DNA of 64,000 nt from Zelonia costaricensis (taxonomy: Eukaryota; Euglenozoa; Kinetoplastea; Trypanosomatida; Trypanosomatidae): assembly GCA_030849075.1 (NCBI GenBank), contig JASAOO010003492.1:1-64000 (forward strand), given 5' to 3'. The translations under genes and the position numbers were made by a program. Within the stretch, counting starts at the first letter, position 1. Each line of letters opens with the position of its first letter. The notes beneath the pieces were generated by a model. That model saw only the letters and a program-made list of their open reading frames with translations. It was not told the origin of the DNA and made no database searches. Shown here one piece after another: positions 38,366-46,616 of the stretch.

Positions 38366-38815
38366 TATGCTGGAACCTGACGAAAAGGACCCGCGACACC
38401 GCAATAGATGATGCAGGAAGAGGCGACTCGGCAAAGAGCGCGAGTGCACGCGCACGGATCGAGAGGATGGAGGGAGGGGGGCGTCAGAGCTAAGACGTCC
38501 TGACGCACTGCAGCGCGTTGCGTGTGAACTCGCCGTCAAGACACGTTTGCAATGTGCACACGGGAGGAGAAGAGAAGAGAAGAAGTTGAGGAGAGGCACG
38601 GTGGCAGAGGATGATGAACCCCACATTGAGGGACGCGCTCGCACTACGTTGTCGTACTGCGACGCGCCACGTCGAGCGCTTTCTGAGTTTTCGTGTCGAG
38701 TTTTCTTTCTTCGAGAGCGGCGCGCAGCGTGCACACCGAGAGAGGACAGCGGTGGTACAGGGTACGCGCCGCAGCGACAGGTGCAGCGTGCTAGTCAGCC
38801 CAGATGCACACGCCC
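38366..38815 (-). other. Spacer upstream of the 826-aa gene
   Basis: No gene. A sense C/T tract at about 38464-38480 precedes AG at 38428-38427, a candidate acceptor about 60 nt before the ATG at 38365. Purine-rich on the plus strand at about 38560-38600. Confidence 0.5.
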
Positions 38816-39436
38816 TCACTGCAACCCCAGCAGGGACAGCTCATCTTGAAGCGCCTGCATGGTGGCTTCGAAGGAGGCCAGTTCACTTCGCCAACGAGCC
38901 TCGCGCGCTGCGGTGCCGCCGTCTGCCATGTGAGTGTCGACGAGCGGGTGGCGCCTCGGTCGCGGCCGCACCTGCGAACGCACCCGTGACACTCCCCCGG
39001 TGCGTGTGGGTATCAGTGCGGGTCGGAAGGTGCAGGCCGTGAGGTCGGCCTCCGCAGCCTCTAGGGTGCGCTCAGCTTGCCGCGCTGCGCGACGGGCTTC
39101 GTGAGCGGCTGTGCGATGAAGGAACGCGCTCCACTGCAGTGGTGATGTGCGGCGGCGCGGTGGCGACGGGGCGGGCGGCTGCGCAGCGGCCTGTGTGGCT
39201 GCCGGGACCGGCACGTCGCGGTATCGCGACGCCCTCGACTTGGCCAGCGGCGACACCTCCGGCGCAAACAGACCGGCCGTCTCGGCTGCCCTCTGCGCCG
39301 CAGCAGACGCGCGCTGCACTTGTCGCTGCACATCAGCGTAGGCGTAGAGACGCTCGCCGGCGCGCCCCGCGGCGTTGACAGGGCTGAGTGCCCCGCCGCG
39401 AGTGAGGCGCTGCGCACTCGGCGTCCGCTCCGCCAT
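38816..39436 (-). CDS. Small Ala/Arg-rich protein with CTFRP-type motif (cytoskeletal/flagellar style)
   Basis: 206 aa from the ATG at 39436. No Pfam-type domain is recognised. The sequence has A-P-E-V-S-P-L-A-K-S-R-A-S-R-Y-R and, near residue 150, L-T-A-C-T-F-R-P-A-L. The latter resembles the E-C-T-F-x-P short motif that recurs in trypanosomatid cytoskeletal and flagellar proteins. The middle is helical and basic (H-E-A-R-R-A-A-R-Q-A-E-R-T-L-E-A-A-E-A), and a second helix closes the C-terminus. The frame reaches back to 39523 without an ATG. A flagellar or subpellicular role is inferred from the motif only. Confidence 0.68.
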   Translation of the reverse strand: MAERTPSAQRLTRGGALSPVNAAGRAGERLYAYADVQRQVQRASAAAQRAAETAGLFAPEVSPLAKSRASRYRDVPVPAATQAAAQPPAPSPPRRRTSPLQWSAFLHRTAAHEARRAARQAERTLEAAEADLTACTFRPALIPTRTGGVSRVRSQVRPRPRRHPLVDTHMADGGTAAREARWRSELASFEATMQALQDELSLLGLQ

Positions 39437-39765
39437 GGTTGTGATGTGATGTGTGTAGTCAGCCCCCACCGCCCACGCAGTACGCAGTGTCTGCCGAGGA
39501 TAGCGGCGACACGAGAAGAGCACATGCAGAGTGCTCTCAGCGGAGTGAGAAAAGGGCGCGAGAGGCGTGGGCTGGTAAAGGACGGGAGGAGGGGGGGGGA
39601 AAGCCGCGTAATGACGTGGTCGCAGGCTCGGGCAAACACCGCCGGCCCTGCACGTCGCCCATAGACAAGCGCTGCCTCGAGCTTACGGCTATCAGGAAGT
39701 CGTACAGTAAAACTTTCTTCGTGCCGCAGGTGGAGCGCGGCTTCCGCTCAGACATCGCCACTCCG

Positions 39766-39792
39766 TTTTTTTTTTTTTTTTTTGGGGGGGGG
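39766..39792. repeat. Homopolymer pair: 18 T followed by 9 G
   Basis: On the plus strand T18 directly abuts G9; in sense this is C9 then A18, about 190 nt after the JMJD8-like stop. The exact lengths are uncertain because homopolymers are hard to sequence. Confidence 0.85.
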
Positions 39793-39943
39793 CGATTGTT
39801 GTTGCTGCTTTCCTTCTCCTGTCGTGTGTGGCATCTTTGATGTGCGTCTGACTTCACCGAAGACGCCTCCATCTTCCCCACTGCGGTGCACAGAAGGCGA
39901 GGCGAAGGGGAAGGAGTCGGGCGGCACGCACTCCACTGTGTAC

Positions 39944-39967
39944 GTGTGTGTGTGTGTGTGTGTGTGC
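39944..39967. repeat. (GT)12 microsatellite after the JMJD8-like stop
   Basis: TG repeat on the plus strand, CA in sense, starting about 16 nt after the JMJD8-like stop codon. It is an exception to the trend of sense TG in 3' flanks. Confidence 0.95.
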
Positions 39968-39982
39968 GGCTGCGTCACAAGT

Positions 39983-40870
39983 TCACAGAAACACCGACAT
40001 GAAGACCGTCTCGCCGATGTTGAGCGTGGCGTGGTGCCAGAAGGAAGGGATGTAGATGACATCGCCACGCTCGCACACGCAGTCAAGCAGGCGAAGCGCC
40101 TCCACCGGGCTGTAGGTCGGCCGCACGTGACGCCACCAGCTCAGCGTGTTGTCGTCCGGGTCGAAGCGCGGCTCAGCCGATGGCGCACTCAGCCACCACC
40201 GCTTGCGGCCGTGCAGGACCTCCGCAAAGACGGCGCCGTGGGTGTGGAAGGGCACCCCGGTGCCGCTGCCGGCAAACCCAAAGCTGAGCGCAGGCTGCTG
40301 TTGCGGGTGCATGAACTTGGTGGGTGGCTCGTAGACGGAGCGGACCTCGGCCCAGCTGAGGTGGTGTGGGTCGCCAAAGTGGTACCACGAGACGTTGCCG
40401 GGCACGCTCTCCTGCTGTGGTCGCACACCGTCGCGGATGTACGCGTCGACCGTGCTGATCCGCTTCGCGTACGAGTTGCGGTTCCCCGTGGACAGCGTGA
40501 TCTCATGCTTGCCGTGCCGCTCCAGCAGCGCGTGTTTCTCGGTCGCCTCCTCGAAGCGGCGGTTGCGGCGGAGCTCGGTGGCCACGTCGTAAGAGAGGAT
40601 CACGGGACGCTTCTCCTCGTACTCTGCAAAGAAGCGCGCAGGCGTCAGCGCGTCGTACGCGACGCGCTCGATGGTGCACTCGGACGTCTCCAGGTCGGTG
40701 TAGACCGGCGACGGGTCCCACCTCGGCTCCTGCGCGACGAGAGCGCGGCCCAGCGCGGGGCTGGGCGCCGTGCGCGGCCACGACTGGTACAACAGGGAGC
40801 ACAGCGCCAGCACCACAGCCGCAGCAGCTCCACGGCGCCACCGGGACGCCCAGAGCCCCTTGCCGCCCAT
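39983..40870 (-). CDS. JMJD8-like JmjC-fold protein with N-terminal signal anchor
   Basis: 295 aa from the ATG at 40870. A basic start then a hydrophobic segment (A-A-A-A-V-V-L-A-L-C-S-L-L-Y, about residues 14-27) gives a signal peptide or type II anchor. A cupin/JmjC fold follows: S-W-Y-H-F-G-D, G-V-P-F-H-T-H-G at about 205-212, A-E-V-L-H-G-R-K-R-W-W-L, and C-terminal G-D-V-I-Y-I-P-S-F-W-H-H-A-T-L-N. As I recall human JMJD8, it has the same F-H-x-H-G, E-V-I-Y-G-R-K-R-W and W-W-H-A-T-L-N-L blocks and the same short C-terminus. Putative metal ligands are His209, His211 and His280; the usual Asp/Glu of H-x-D/E is a His. JMJD8 is an ER-lumen protein of debated activity. An alternative start is the ATG at 40984. 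Confidence 0.87.
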   Translation of the reverse strand: MGGKGLWASRWRRGAAAAVVLALCSLLYQSWPRTAPSPALGRALVAQEPRWDPSPVYTDLETSECTIERVAYDALTPARFFAEYEEKRPVILSYDVATELRRNRRFEEATEKHALLERHGKHEITLSTGNRNSYAKRISTVDAYIRDGVRPQQESVPGNVSWYHFGDPHHLSWAEVRSVYEPPTKFMHPQQQPALSFGFAGSGTGVPFHTHGAVFAEVLHGRKRWWLSAPSAEPRFDPDDNTLSWWRHVRPTYSPVEALRLLDCVCERGDVIYIPSFWHHATLNIGETVFMSVFL

Positions 40871-42652
40871 GGTGCAACGCGAGCGGGTGCGTCGACGCGT
40901 GGAACTCGTGTGGAGTGCACTCGATGATGTCGCACAGTTGCCGCCGTCGTTGGGGGTGTTTCGCTCAAAGCAGGGGGTGGACATGAACAGGGTTGATGCG
41001 TGCAGCTCGCACCGCGCTGACCAAGCACTGGGAGCTGAAACGGCGATGATTCTGGGGGTTCGCAAGCTTTGAGGACCATTCGACGGCGCCGCAGCAACGT
41101 GCGTTCCGTGTGGAGAGCGCAGACGACGCAAGGGAGGCGTCAGACAGGGGACGATGTGTGAACGGATGGAAGGCTGTGACGTGGCGCAGGGGGGTGTGGA
41201 GAGGTGGAGAAGTTCGCGCAAAAAGCCGCCAACTCGCTGTCCCGGTGCACCCAACTCCCACCCTCCCCGCGCGCGGGAGATGACGAGGTGCCGCGAGATA
41301 GCCCATGCGCCGACTCCCCCTTCCCGCCCCGCGCCTCGTCTTCTCATTGACCAGAAGGGCACCGCTCCCCAGTGGAGGGGGGGTGGGGGGAGGGGGAGGT
41401 GGCTCACTCCTCCCCGCTCCGCCGCAAGGCCCAACCTGTCCCGGTCCTTCGCATTCCGCCCGAGCACGCGAGCCTGACCTCGTCCGCGGGGACGGTGCGA
41501 CCGGCCGCCTCGTGGACGAGGGCCCGTTCTGTGATATCGCGCACGAGCACCCACGCTCACACGCGCAGGCGCACGCACGCTTGTGACTTTTTTGTCGGAG
41601 TTATTCTCATAATGTGCATAAGTTGGCACAGACAAAGACCTGAGCATCTGCGTCTACTCCACCTGCGCTCCGTCACCGCACGCACATCTCGGCAAGCGGG
41701 GAGGAGACGAGGAGTTGAAAACAAAATGAAGATCTGAACACAACCTCACACACACATACACTCGGGCGCTTAGTAGTTCGCCGCATTATCGCTGCACATC
41801 CCACCACCGGAGAAACATCAGACAGCACAAACACAGGCGCAGCACAGAAAAGACAACCACACACACACACACGCACACACGCATACAAATGCGGGGACAA
41901 ACAAACGAAGTGGAGCGCTTTAGACATGAGCGCCTCACGCAGACGTCTCGCCTCCAACCTGCACACGGGAACAGGTACGCGCTTCAGCGCGGCGTGCGCA
42001 CCTGTGCAGCGTCGGCTCAGGCGAGCCGGACTGGGAGGGAGGGGAGGCGGGCAAAGAGCAAGCACAACGGGGGATCGTTTGGGGTGGAAGACAAACAGCG
42101 AAGTCGGCGCGCTCTGCAGAAGGCAGGAGAAGCGAGAAGCATTAAGCGACATAGCGACGGGGGGGAGAGGGAGGGGAGAAGGCAGCGAGGGAGGGGTGGC
42201 GAGGAAGGCATGCACAGGCCTCGCACACCCACGCGCACCACACGCAGCGCAACACCCCAGCGCGGTGGCGCCTCTCCCGCACCGGCAGCTCCTCCGCCAC
42301 CCGCGCGACGCCTGTTCTGTGCACGAGCACTCGAGTGATGTGCTGAGAGAAGAGAGAGAAAACGGCAAACGAAAGCGAGGCACAACGTCAACGGGCGCAC
42401 CTCGTCCGCGCGCCGGCACGAGGACGGCCTGCGTGGAGAGGCGGCAACGCAGATGTCCCAGAAGAAGCCCGCGAGGACGGAGGGGGAGGGGGAGGGATGG
42501 GGGGAGTGTTGGAGGACCTGGCCGACCATTGCCGGGTGCGCCAGCGCACACACAAGTACGCGTGCCCCTCCCCTCGGTTGTATGCGGACCCCCCCCGCCG
42601 CTCGTACCACGCCACCCGCCTCGAGCGCCTGCACACCCGGCGTCTCTCCGGC
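40871..42652 (-). other. Long spacer (1.8 kb) between eIF1A and JMJD8-like gene
   Basis: No gene; a long open frame continuing the JMJD8-like frame upstream to 41647 is low-complexity. A sense C/T tract at about 41180-41213 with TCACAG (AG 41175-41174) is a candidate acceptor about 300 nt before the ATG. A CA-rich repeat (TG in sense) lies at 41857-41880, in the likely eIF1A 3' UTR. Confidence 0.5.
41857..41880. repeat. (CA)n microsatellite in the eIF1A 3' flank
   Basis: CA repeat with one CG interruption on the plus strand, TG in sense, about 780 nt after the eIF1A stop. Confidence 0.95.
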
Positions 42653-43159
42653 TTACAAGTTGTCGAGGGCGGCGATGGGGTCATCCATGATGACCTCGTT
42701 GCGATCAATCGCGTTCTTCTCCTCCTCGTCCTCGGCGACCTCGTCCTCGTCGTTGACGAAGATGTAGTCGGTGTTGCCGTTGTTGTCGCGCTCCTCGGCG
42801 GAGCGGAAGTCACGCGGAATGGCGTTCTCCTTCACGAGGGAGCGCACCTCGGCCGGGGTGAAGCGGTGGATGATGTCCACGACGTCGTTCTCGTTGAAGT
42901 CGCGCTTCGCCACGAGGACGACATCACCCTGGCCGATCCACACCTTGCGCACCATCGCGCCACGGATGGCGCCGATGACGGTCGAGCCGCCGGCAAGCTG
43001 CAGCTCGAGGCGGAGGTTGCCCAGCGCGCGCTTCACCTGCGCGTACTCCTCGCCCTCAACGGGGTCGGCGTACGTCAGGTCACGCTTCTGGTTCTGCATG
43101 TTGCCCTTCGAGTTACCAGCCTTGAAGGACTTACCGCCCTTACCCATGTTCTTCGGCAT
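42653..43159 (-). CDS. Translation initiation factor eIF1A
   Basis: 168 aa, ATG at 43159, stop TAA. It starts M-P-K-N-M-G-K-G-G-K, the conserved eIF1A N-terminal tail (M-P-K-N-K-G-K-G-G-K in most eukaryotes), which fixes the start. The OB fold spans about residues 30-110, with E-E-Y-A-Q-V-K-R-A-L-G-N-x-R, G-A-M-R-K-V-W-I-like sequence (G-A-M-V-R-K-V-W-I) and D-V-V-L-V-A-K-R-D-F. The acidic C-terminal tail ends D-D-P-I-A-A-L-D-N-L. eIF1A binds the A site of the 40S subunit and acts with eIF1 in scanning and start-codon selection. It has the longest family-conserved match in the window, and its length is normal. Confidence 0.96.
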   Translation of the reverse strand: MPKNMGKGGKSFKAGNSKGNMQNQKRDLTYADPVEGEEYAQVKRALGNLRLELQLAGGSTVIGAIRGAMVRKVWIGQGDVVLVAKRDFNENDVVDIIHRFTPAEVRSLVKENAIPRDFRSAEERDNNGNTDYIFVNDEDEVAEDEEEKNAIDRNEVIMDDPIAALDNL

Positions 43160-43263
43160 TTTCGAAAAGAGGTGTGGGTGGTGGGGGGGAGAGAAACTTA
43201 GTTACGTGGGGGCGCGGGGAGGCGGTGGGTGGAGGCGGCGGTTGAGAGAGCTGTGAGAGCGAG

Positions 43264-43346
43264 CTGTCGACGTGGTGTGTGTGTGTGTGTGTGTGTGTGC
43301 AGAAGGGGAGGCAGGGGGGTGGACGAGACGGAGAGCAGAGAGGTGG
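43264..43346 (-). promoter_or_regulatory. eIF1A acceptor region: polypyrimidine tract, CA repeat, AG
   Basis: In sense, a C/T-rich tract (about 43300-43346) is followed directly by (CA)n (43275-43299), then CACGTCGACAG with the first AG at 43265-43264. No AG occurs between tract and acceptor. A second AG lies at 43252-43251. The resulting 5' leader would be about 90-105 nt. Confidence 0.55.
43275..43299. repeat. (GT)12 microsatellite upstream of eIF1A
   Basis: TG repeat on the plus strand, CA in sense, between the polypyrimidine tract and the first AG upstream of eIF1A. Confidence 0.97.
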
Positions 43347-43779
43347 TTGATGCACAGGAGGCGCCGAAGCGATTGTGTAGGCGGACAACTTGCACGCGTG
43401 TCCACACACTCAGCGCAGGTAAAACGGGGGTGGCACGGAAGGGCAACGTCAGAGTTTGTGTCTTCACTGATCTACTGCGCGGTGACATGAGAGACGAAGT
43501 AGAGTTCGTGTGAATCGAAGAAGTCGTCGTACAGCAGTAATCGAAGCGAACATCGAGAAGGAAAGGAGAAGAAAGGTGGTAAGGACGAAGGGCGCGCACC
43601 CCGCGTCGCCGCCCGCGTTGTCAACGATCGAGTCGTCGCATCCACCTGTGACGCAAGCGGGGCAGAGCGAGCGCTTCACGTGAGGGCGAGGTTGGTCCAC
43701 CTCGCGGTGAAGCACCAGAGGGCTGCTGTGGCAGCCTGCGTTCCCGTCGTGCCTCCCCTCCTCTGCCGCCGCCCTCCCC

Positions 43780-44436
43780 TCAGCGCAAGTAGCACCGCTG
43801 GGCCTCGACATGGTTGGTGTAGACCACCCGCTTGATGTCCTCGTGCGACCAGGGCGCCACAAAGGCAGGTGCGGCGGCTTGCGGGGGGGCGGCGGGCGAG
43901 GGGGGCGCGGCGTACGGGCCCGGCGTGGCCTGTGCGGGGTAGGGATAGTAGCCGGGGCTCTGCGGGTACGCTTGCGCCGGGGTCTGCGGCAGCGCCTCGG
44001 GGGTCAGCGGCGGTGCTGGTGCGTCGCGACGCGGCGACGCCCGCGCCGGCGTTGCCGCGCCGCCGAAGAGCTCGGCCACGCGGTCGCGGTTGCCGTTGTG
44101 GGCCTGCGGAGAGGGAGAGCGGCGGCGGCGCACGTCCTCCTGCACCGGGCGGGACGGGGACGGCAGCGGGGTCGGCGACACGGCCCCATCCGCGGCGCCG
44201 CGCTCAGCTCTGCCGGGGGCGTACGGAAGCGCCTCGTGCGTGATGGGGTTGACGCGCTGCTTGGCGGCCCCACTGGGGGCGCCGTTGCCGACAAAGGCGG
44301 AGTAGTCGCGCACACGCGGCTCCTGCTGGGGCACGTGGATGTGCGTGTCCGGGAGCTCCCGCCAGTCGTACTCGAGGGTCTGCAGGTTGTACTGGTTTGG
44401 CTTCCCGCACACCTCCTCCCTCTTCTTCGACGGCAT
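43780..44436 (-). CDS. Pro-rich hypothetical protein
   Basis: 218 aa, ATG at 44436. The N-terminal 75 residues look ordered and specific: K-P-N-Q-Y-N-L-Q-T-L-E-Y-D-W-R-E-L-P-D-T-H-I-H-V-P then R-V-N-P-I-T-H-E-A-L. Residues about 80-190 are a low-complexity Pro/Ala/Ser/Tyr/Gln region (Y-P-Q-S-P-G-Y-Y-P-Y-P-A-Q), and the C-terminus closes with a short amphipathic helix (H-E-D-I-K-R-V-V-Y-T-N-H-V-E-A-Q-R). No signal peptide, membrane span or named domain. I do not recognise the family. The ordered ends joined by a disordered linker suggest an adaptor (inference). Confidence 0.7.
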   Translation of the reverse strand: MPSKKREEVCGKPNQYNLQTLEYDWRELPDTHIHVPQQEPRVRDYSAFVGNGAPSGAAKQRVNPITHEALPYAPGRAERGAADGAVSPTPLPSPSRPVQEDVRRRRSPSPQAHNGNRDRVAELFGGAATPARASPRRDAPAPPLTPEALPQTPAQAYPQSPGYYPYPAQATPGPYAAPPSPAAPPQAAAPAFVAPWSHEDIKRVVYTNHVEAQRCYLR

Positions 44437-45139
44437 GCCGGTGCGGCGGGGAAAGGGGGGAGGGGGTGGAGAAGGGGGGCAGGGAGATGAAGGAGGGCGT
44501 CGTCTCTGTGGAGCGGGTAGCTGTGCACGGGCCGCCGCTGAGCACGGTCAGCGGACGGACGGAGGACCGCGACGACTGTGGTAGGTGAGGAGTGGGTGGG
44601 TACTCAAGCGCGGGGAGGGGTGAAAGGGAGTCACGAGTCGCATCAGCGTGCAGGGTACGTCTTGAGGGCGTACCACGGGGGGCTTCGCAAGGTGCAGCTT
44701 CCACCAGTTTCCCTGTCGCCATGTCTAGCGAACCACGAGTGCGTGCCTGCTCCGAGCGCGTAACGCGACGGCGCCACACGCAGACGCACGCGATAAAGGT
44801 TCACGACAAGAGGCTGGGAGTGCCAAGGTGGCAGTCGCCCTCTCTCTCCTCCCCCCCCTTTTATGCTCGATCGCAAGGCGTGTGGGTTTGTGTGAATTAC
44901 GCGCAGCTCGCTGTGCAGGCGCATGGGCTGCAGCGACTTCATCGTTGCCCAATTTGGAAGAGACACACGCGACAACACTGGAAGTGCCCACCACGGCACC
45001 CGTGAGGCGCTACCGCACGGCACACGCCCCACAAGGGTTGGCTCGACGATCCAGATACAAGAAGAATGATGCCCCCTCTGCACTACCGCCCGTGAACTGC
45101 CACCATCATACGCAGTGGCGTAGCCAACCAACAAGACGC
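44437..45139 (-). other. Spacer between bL17m and Pro-rich gene
   Basis: No gene. A sense C/T tract at about 44581-44625 is followed by ACCACAG, AG at 44577-44576, a candidate acceptor about 140 nt before the ATG. A second C/T tract (about 44450-44497) directly precedes the start codon with no AG before codon 4. Confidence 0.5.
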
Positions 45140-46045
45140 TCAGTACTTCTTCTGCGGCTGCGGACCGGCACCGGACGACGACGGCGCAGCGCCCTCGCCG
45201 GCGGCCTCGTACGCCTCGTCTTCGAGATCGAAGTCTTCGAAGTCGCCCGTGTTGGCGAGCACCTCGTTGTGCCATTCCTCCTCCTCCTTCTCCGTCCACA
45301 GCGGGTCGACGTCGCTGGGGTGCGGCACGTTGCGCACACCCCAGTATCGCAGCTTCGCATGCCGCAGCCGCCACCAGTGGTGAAACTCCTCCGTCTTGAA
45401 CTTGCTGGCCCACCGATCGAACGCCATCTGCATGTGCGGCGGGCGCTGAATGCCCTTCTCCGTCTCGACGATGCGGGGCGGCAAGAAGAAGCGCTCTGGC
45501 CCGGCGGAGTAGTCCTCGCCCTTGTGGTTGTCGCTCATGTCGCGGTTCTTGAACTCCACGAAGTACATCGCCACGTTGTCCGCACGCCGCCGCCCCTTCA
45601 GCCGTGTCATCATCGCGTACTTGGCGCTCATGTCGCGGAAGCGCCGCGGGTACTCGTCGAAGGCCTTGTCGACCATCAGCGGGTCGTGCAGGAAGTAGGC
45701 AAGCTGCTGGCGCGAGTCCGTGTCGCCCGCTTTGGCGAGCTCGACGACGTGGTCGGCGAGAATGCGCAACGCCGGGGCGCGGGCACCGCCGACGATGACG
45801 TAGTCCTTTCGGATCATCTCCGTCACCATGCGGCGTGCGATTTGCTGGCGGTGGTAGGGGCTGCGGGCACGGAACTTGGGCAGCTTGCCGCGTTCCCAGC
45901 CGTAGTCGGCCATGAGCGGCTCGGTCGTGTCCCACGGCTTGTGGGTGATGCTCGGGTTGTCGTCGACTCCGGCAAAGCGCATCTTCTTCGCGTTGCCCAC
46001 CACCGGCGGCGGCCGTCCACGCAGCAGACGTGCCCACCGAAGCAT
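45140..46045 (-). CDS. Mitochondrial large-subunit ribosomal protein bL17m
   Basis: 301 aa, ATG at 46045. The N-terminus (M-L-R-W-A-R-L-L-R-G-R) is a short mitochondrial presequence. Residues about 60-170 show the L17 fold: R-A-R-S-P-Y-H-R-Q-Q-I-A-R-R-M-V-T-E-M-I, then A-P-A-L-R-I-L-A-D-H-V-V-E-L-A-K-A-G-D, A-Y-F-L-H-D-P-L-M-V-D-K-A-F, and G-R-R-R-A-D-N-V-A-M-Y-F-V-E-F. A long C-terminal extension with Trp-rich and acidic stretches follows, ending in a Ser/Gly/Pro tail, as is usual for kinetoplastid mitoribosomal proteins. It belongs to the mitochondrial large subunit, together with uL15m at 7487-8611. Confidence 0.9.
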   Translation of the reverse strand: MLRWARLLRGRPPPVVGNAKKMRFAGVDDNPSITHKPWDTTEPLMADYGWERGKLPKFRARSPYHRQQIARRMVTEMIRKDYVIVGGARAPALRILADHVVELAKAGDTDSRQQLAYFLHDPLMVDKAFDEYPRRFRDMSAKYAMMTRLKGRRRADNVAMYFVEFKNRDMSDNHKGEDYSAGPERFFLPPRIVETEKGIQRPPHMQMAFDRWASKFKTEEFHHWWRLRHAKLRYWGVRNVPHPSDVDPLWTEKEEEEWHNEVLANTGDFEDFDLEDEAYEAAGEGAAPSSSGAGPQPQKKY

Positions 46046-46059
46046 CGCGTGCTCTACAG

Positions 46060-46146
46060 CTGTGACGGGGCGGCATCACGTGTGCGTGTGTGTGTGTGTG
46101 TGTGTGCGTGTGTGATTGTGTGGAAGGGAGGGTAGGAGGGGGGCGG
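46060..46146 (-). promoter_or_regulatory. bL17m acceptor region: polypyrimidine tract, CA repeat, AG
   Basis: In sense, a C/T tract (about 46115-46146) is followed by a CA repeat (46081-46114 with a few interruptions) and then GTCACAG, first AG at 46061-46060, about 15 nt before the ATG. The arrangement is the same as for eIF1A. Confidence 0.55.
46081..46114. repeat. (GT)n microsatellite upstream of bL17m
   Basis: TG repeat with CG and AT interruptions on the plus strand, CA in sense, between the pyrimidine tract and the first AG. Confidence 0.95.
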
Positions 46147-46616
46147 TGAAGAGGCCGGAGGAGGCGACACGAGGCGGTTCAACAGGAGACGGGGGCGAAT
46201 GGGGGAGGGGAAGGGGACGGTAACGACCGCACGGGTGCCTCGACGGAGCGCAGTGCGCAGCAGGCGACGGACGCAACGGGGGCAGTGCCCGCGGCGCAGC
46301 AAGCACGCAGTACAACTGCGCAAGAGTGCGTGTGAAGCACCGCTGGCATTCGCTGCCTCTCTGTCTCCGTCTCCGCACCTCAGCCCTGCCGCTGCCTTCA
46401 AGCGCTCTGCAGGCGCTTCTCGTGTCGATGAGCACCAGCGGCGACGGCTTCTGTTTCATGAAGTGGATGCTGGGAGGGAAGGGTACACGACACGAAATCG
46501 ACCATCCACGAAAGAAGCAGCAACATGACAAGCTCACACAGACACACAGACACACACCGTGGCCTGCTCAAGGTTTGGCGCCATCCTTCGTCAGCCTCTT
46601 CACCGCTCGTCAGGCT

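Larger units (their letters stand above)
39437..39982 (-). other. Spacer between JMJD8-like gene and small Ala/Arg-rich gene
   Basis: No gene. A candidate acceptor (TTTACCAG, AG 39573-39572) follows a C/T tract at about 39576-39605, about 136 nt before the ATG. A striking 18-T plus 9-G block lies at 39766-39792 and a GT repeat at 39944-39967. Confidence 0.55.
43160..43779 (-). other. Spacer upstream of eIF1A
   Basis: No gene. The left half holds the eIF1A acceptor region (43264-43346). The right half is probably the 3' UTR of the Pro-rich gene; I see nothing else in it. Confidence 0.55.
46046..46616 (-). other. Spacer between BLTP1-like gene and bL17m
   Basis: No gene. The bL17m acceptor region (46060-46146) lies at the left. 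The rest is the short 3' flank of the giant gene; I see only small C/T tracts. Confidence 0.5.

Noticed and set aside
39983..41647. Longer JMJD8-like frame starting at the ATG at 41647 (554 aa)
   Set aside because: The extra residues are low-complexity, a candidate acceptor lies within them at 41174, and the hydrophobic anchor begins at the Met at 40870.
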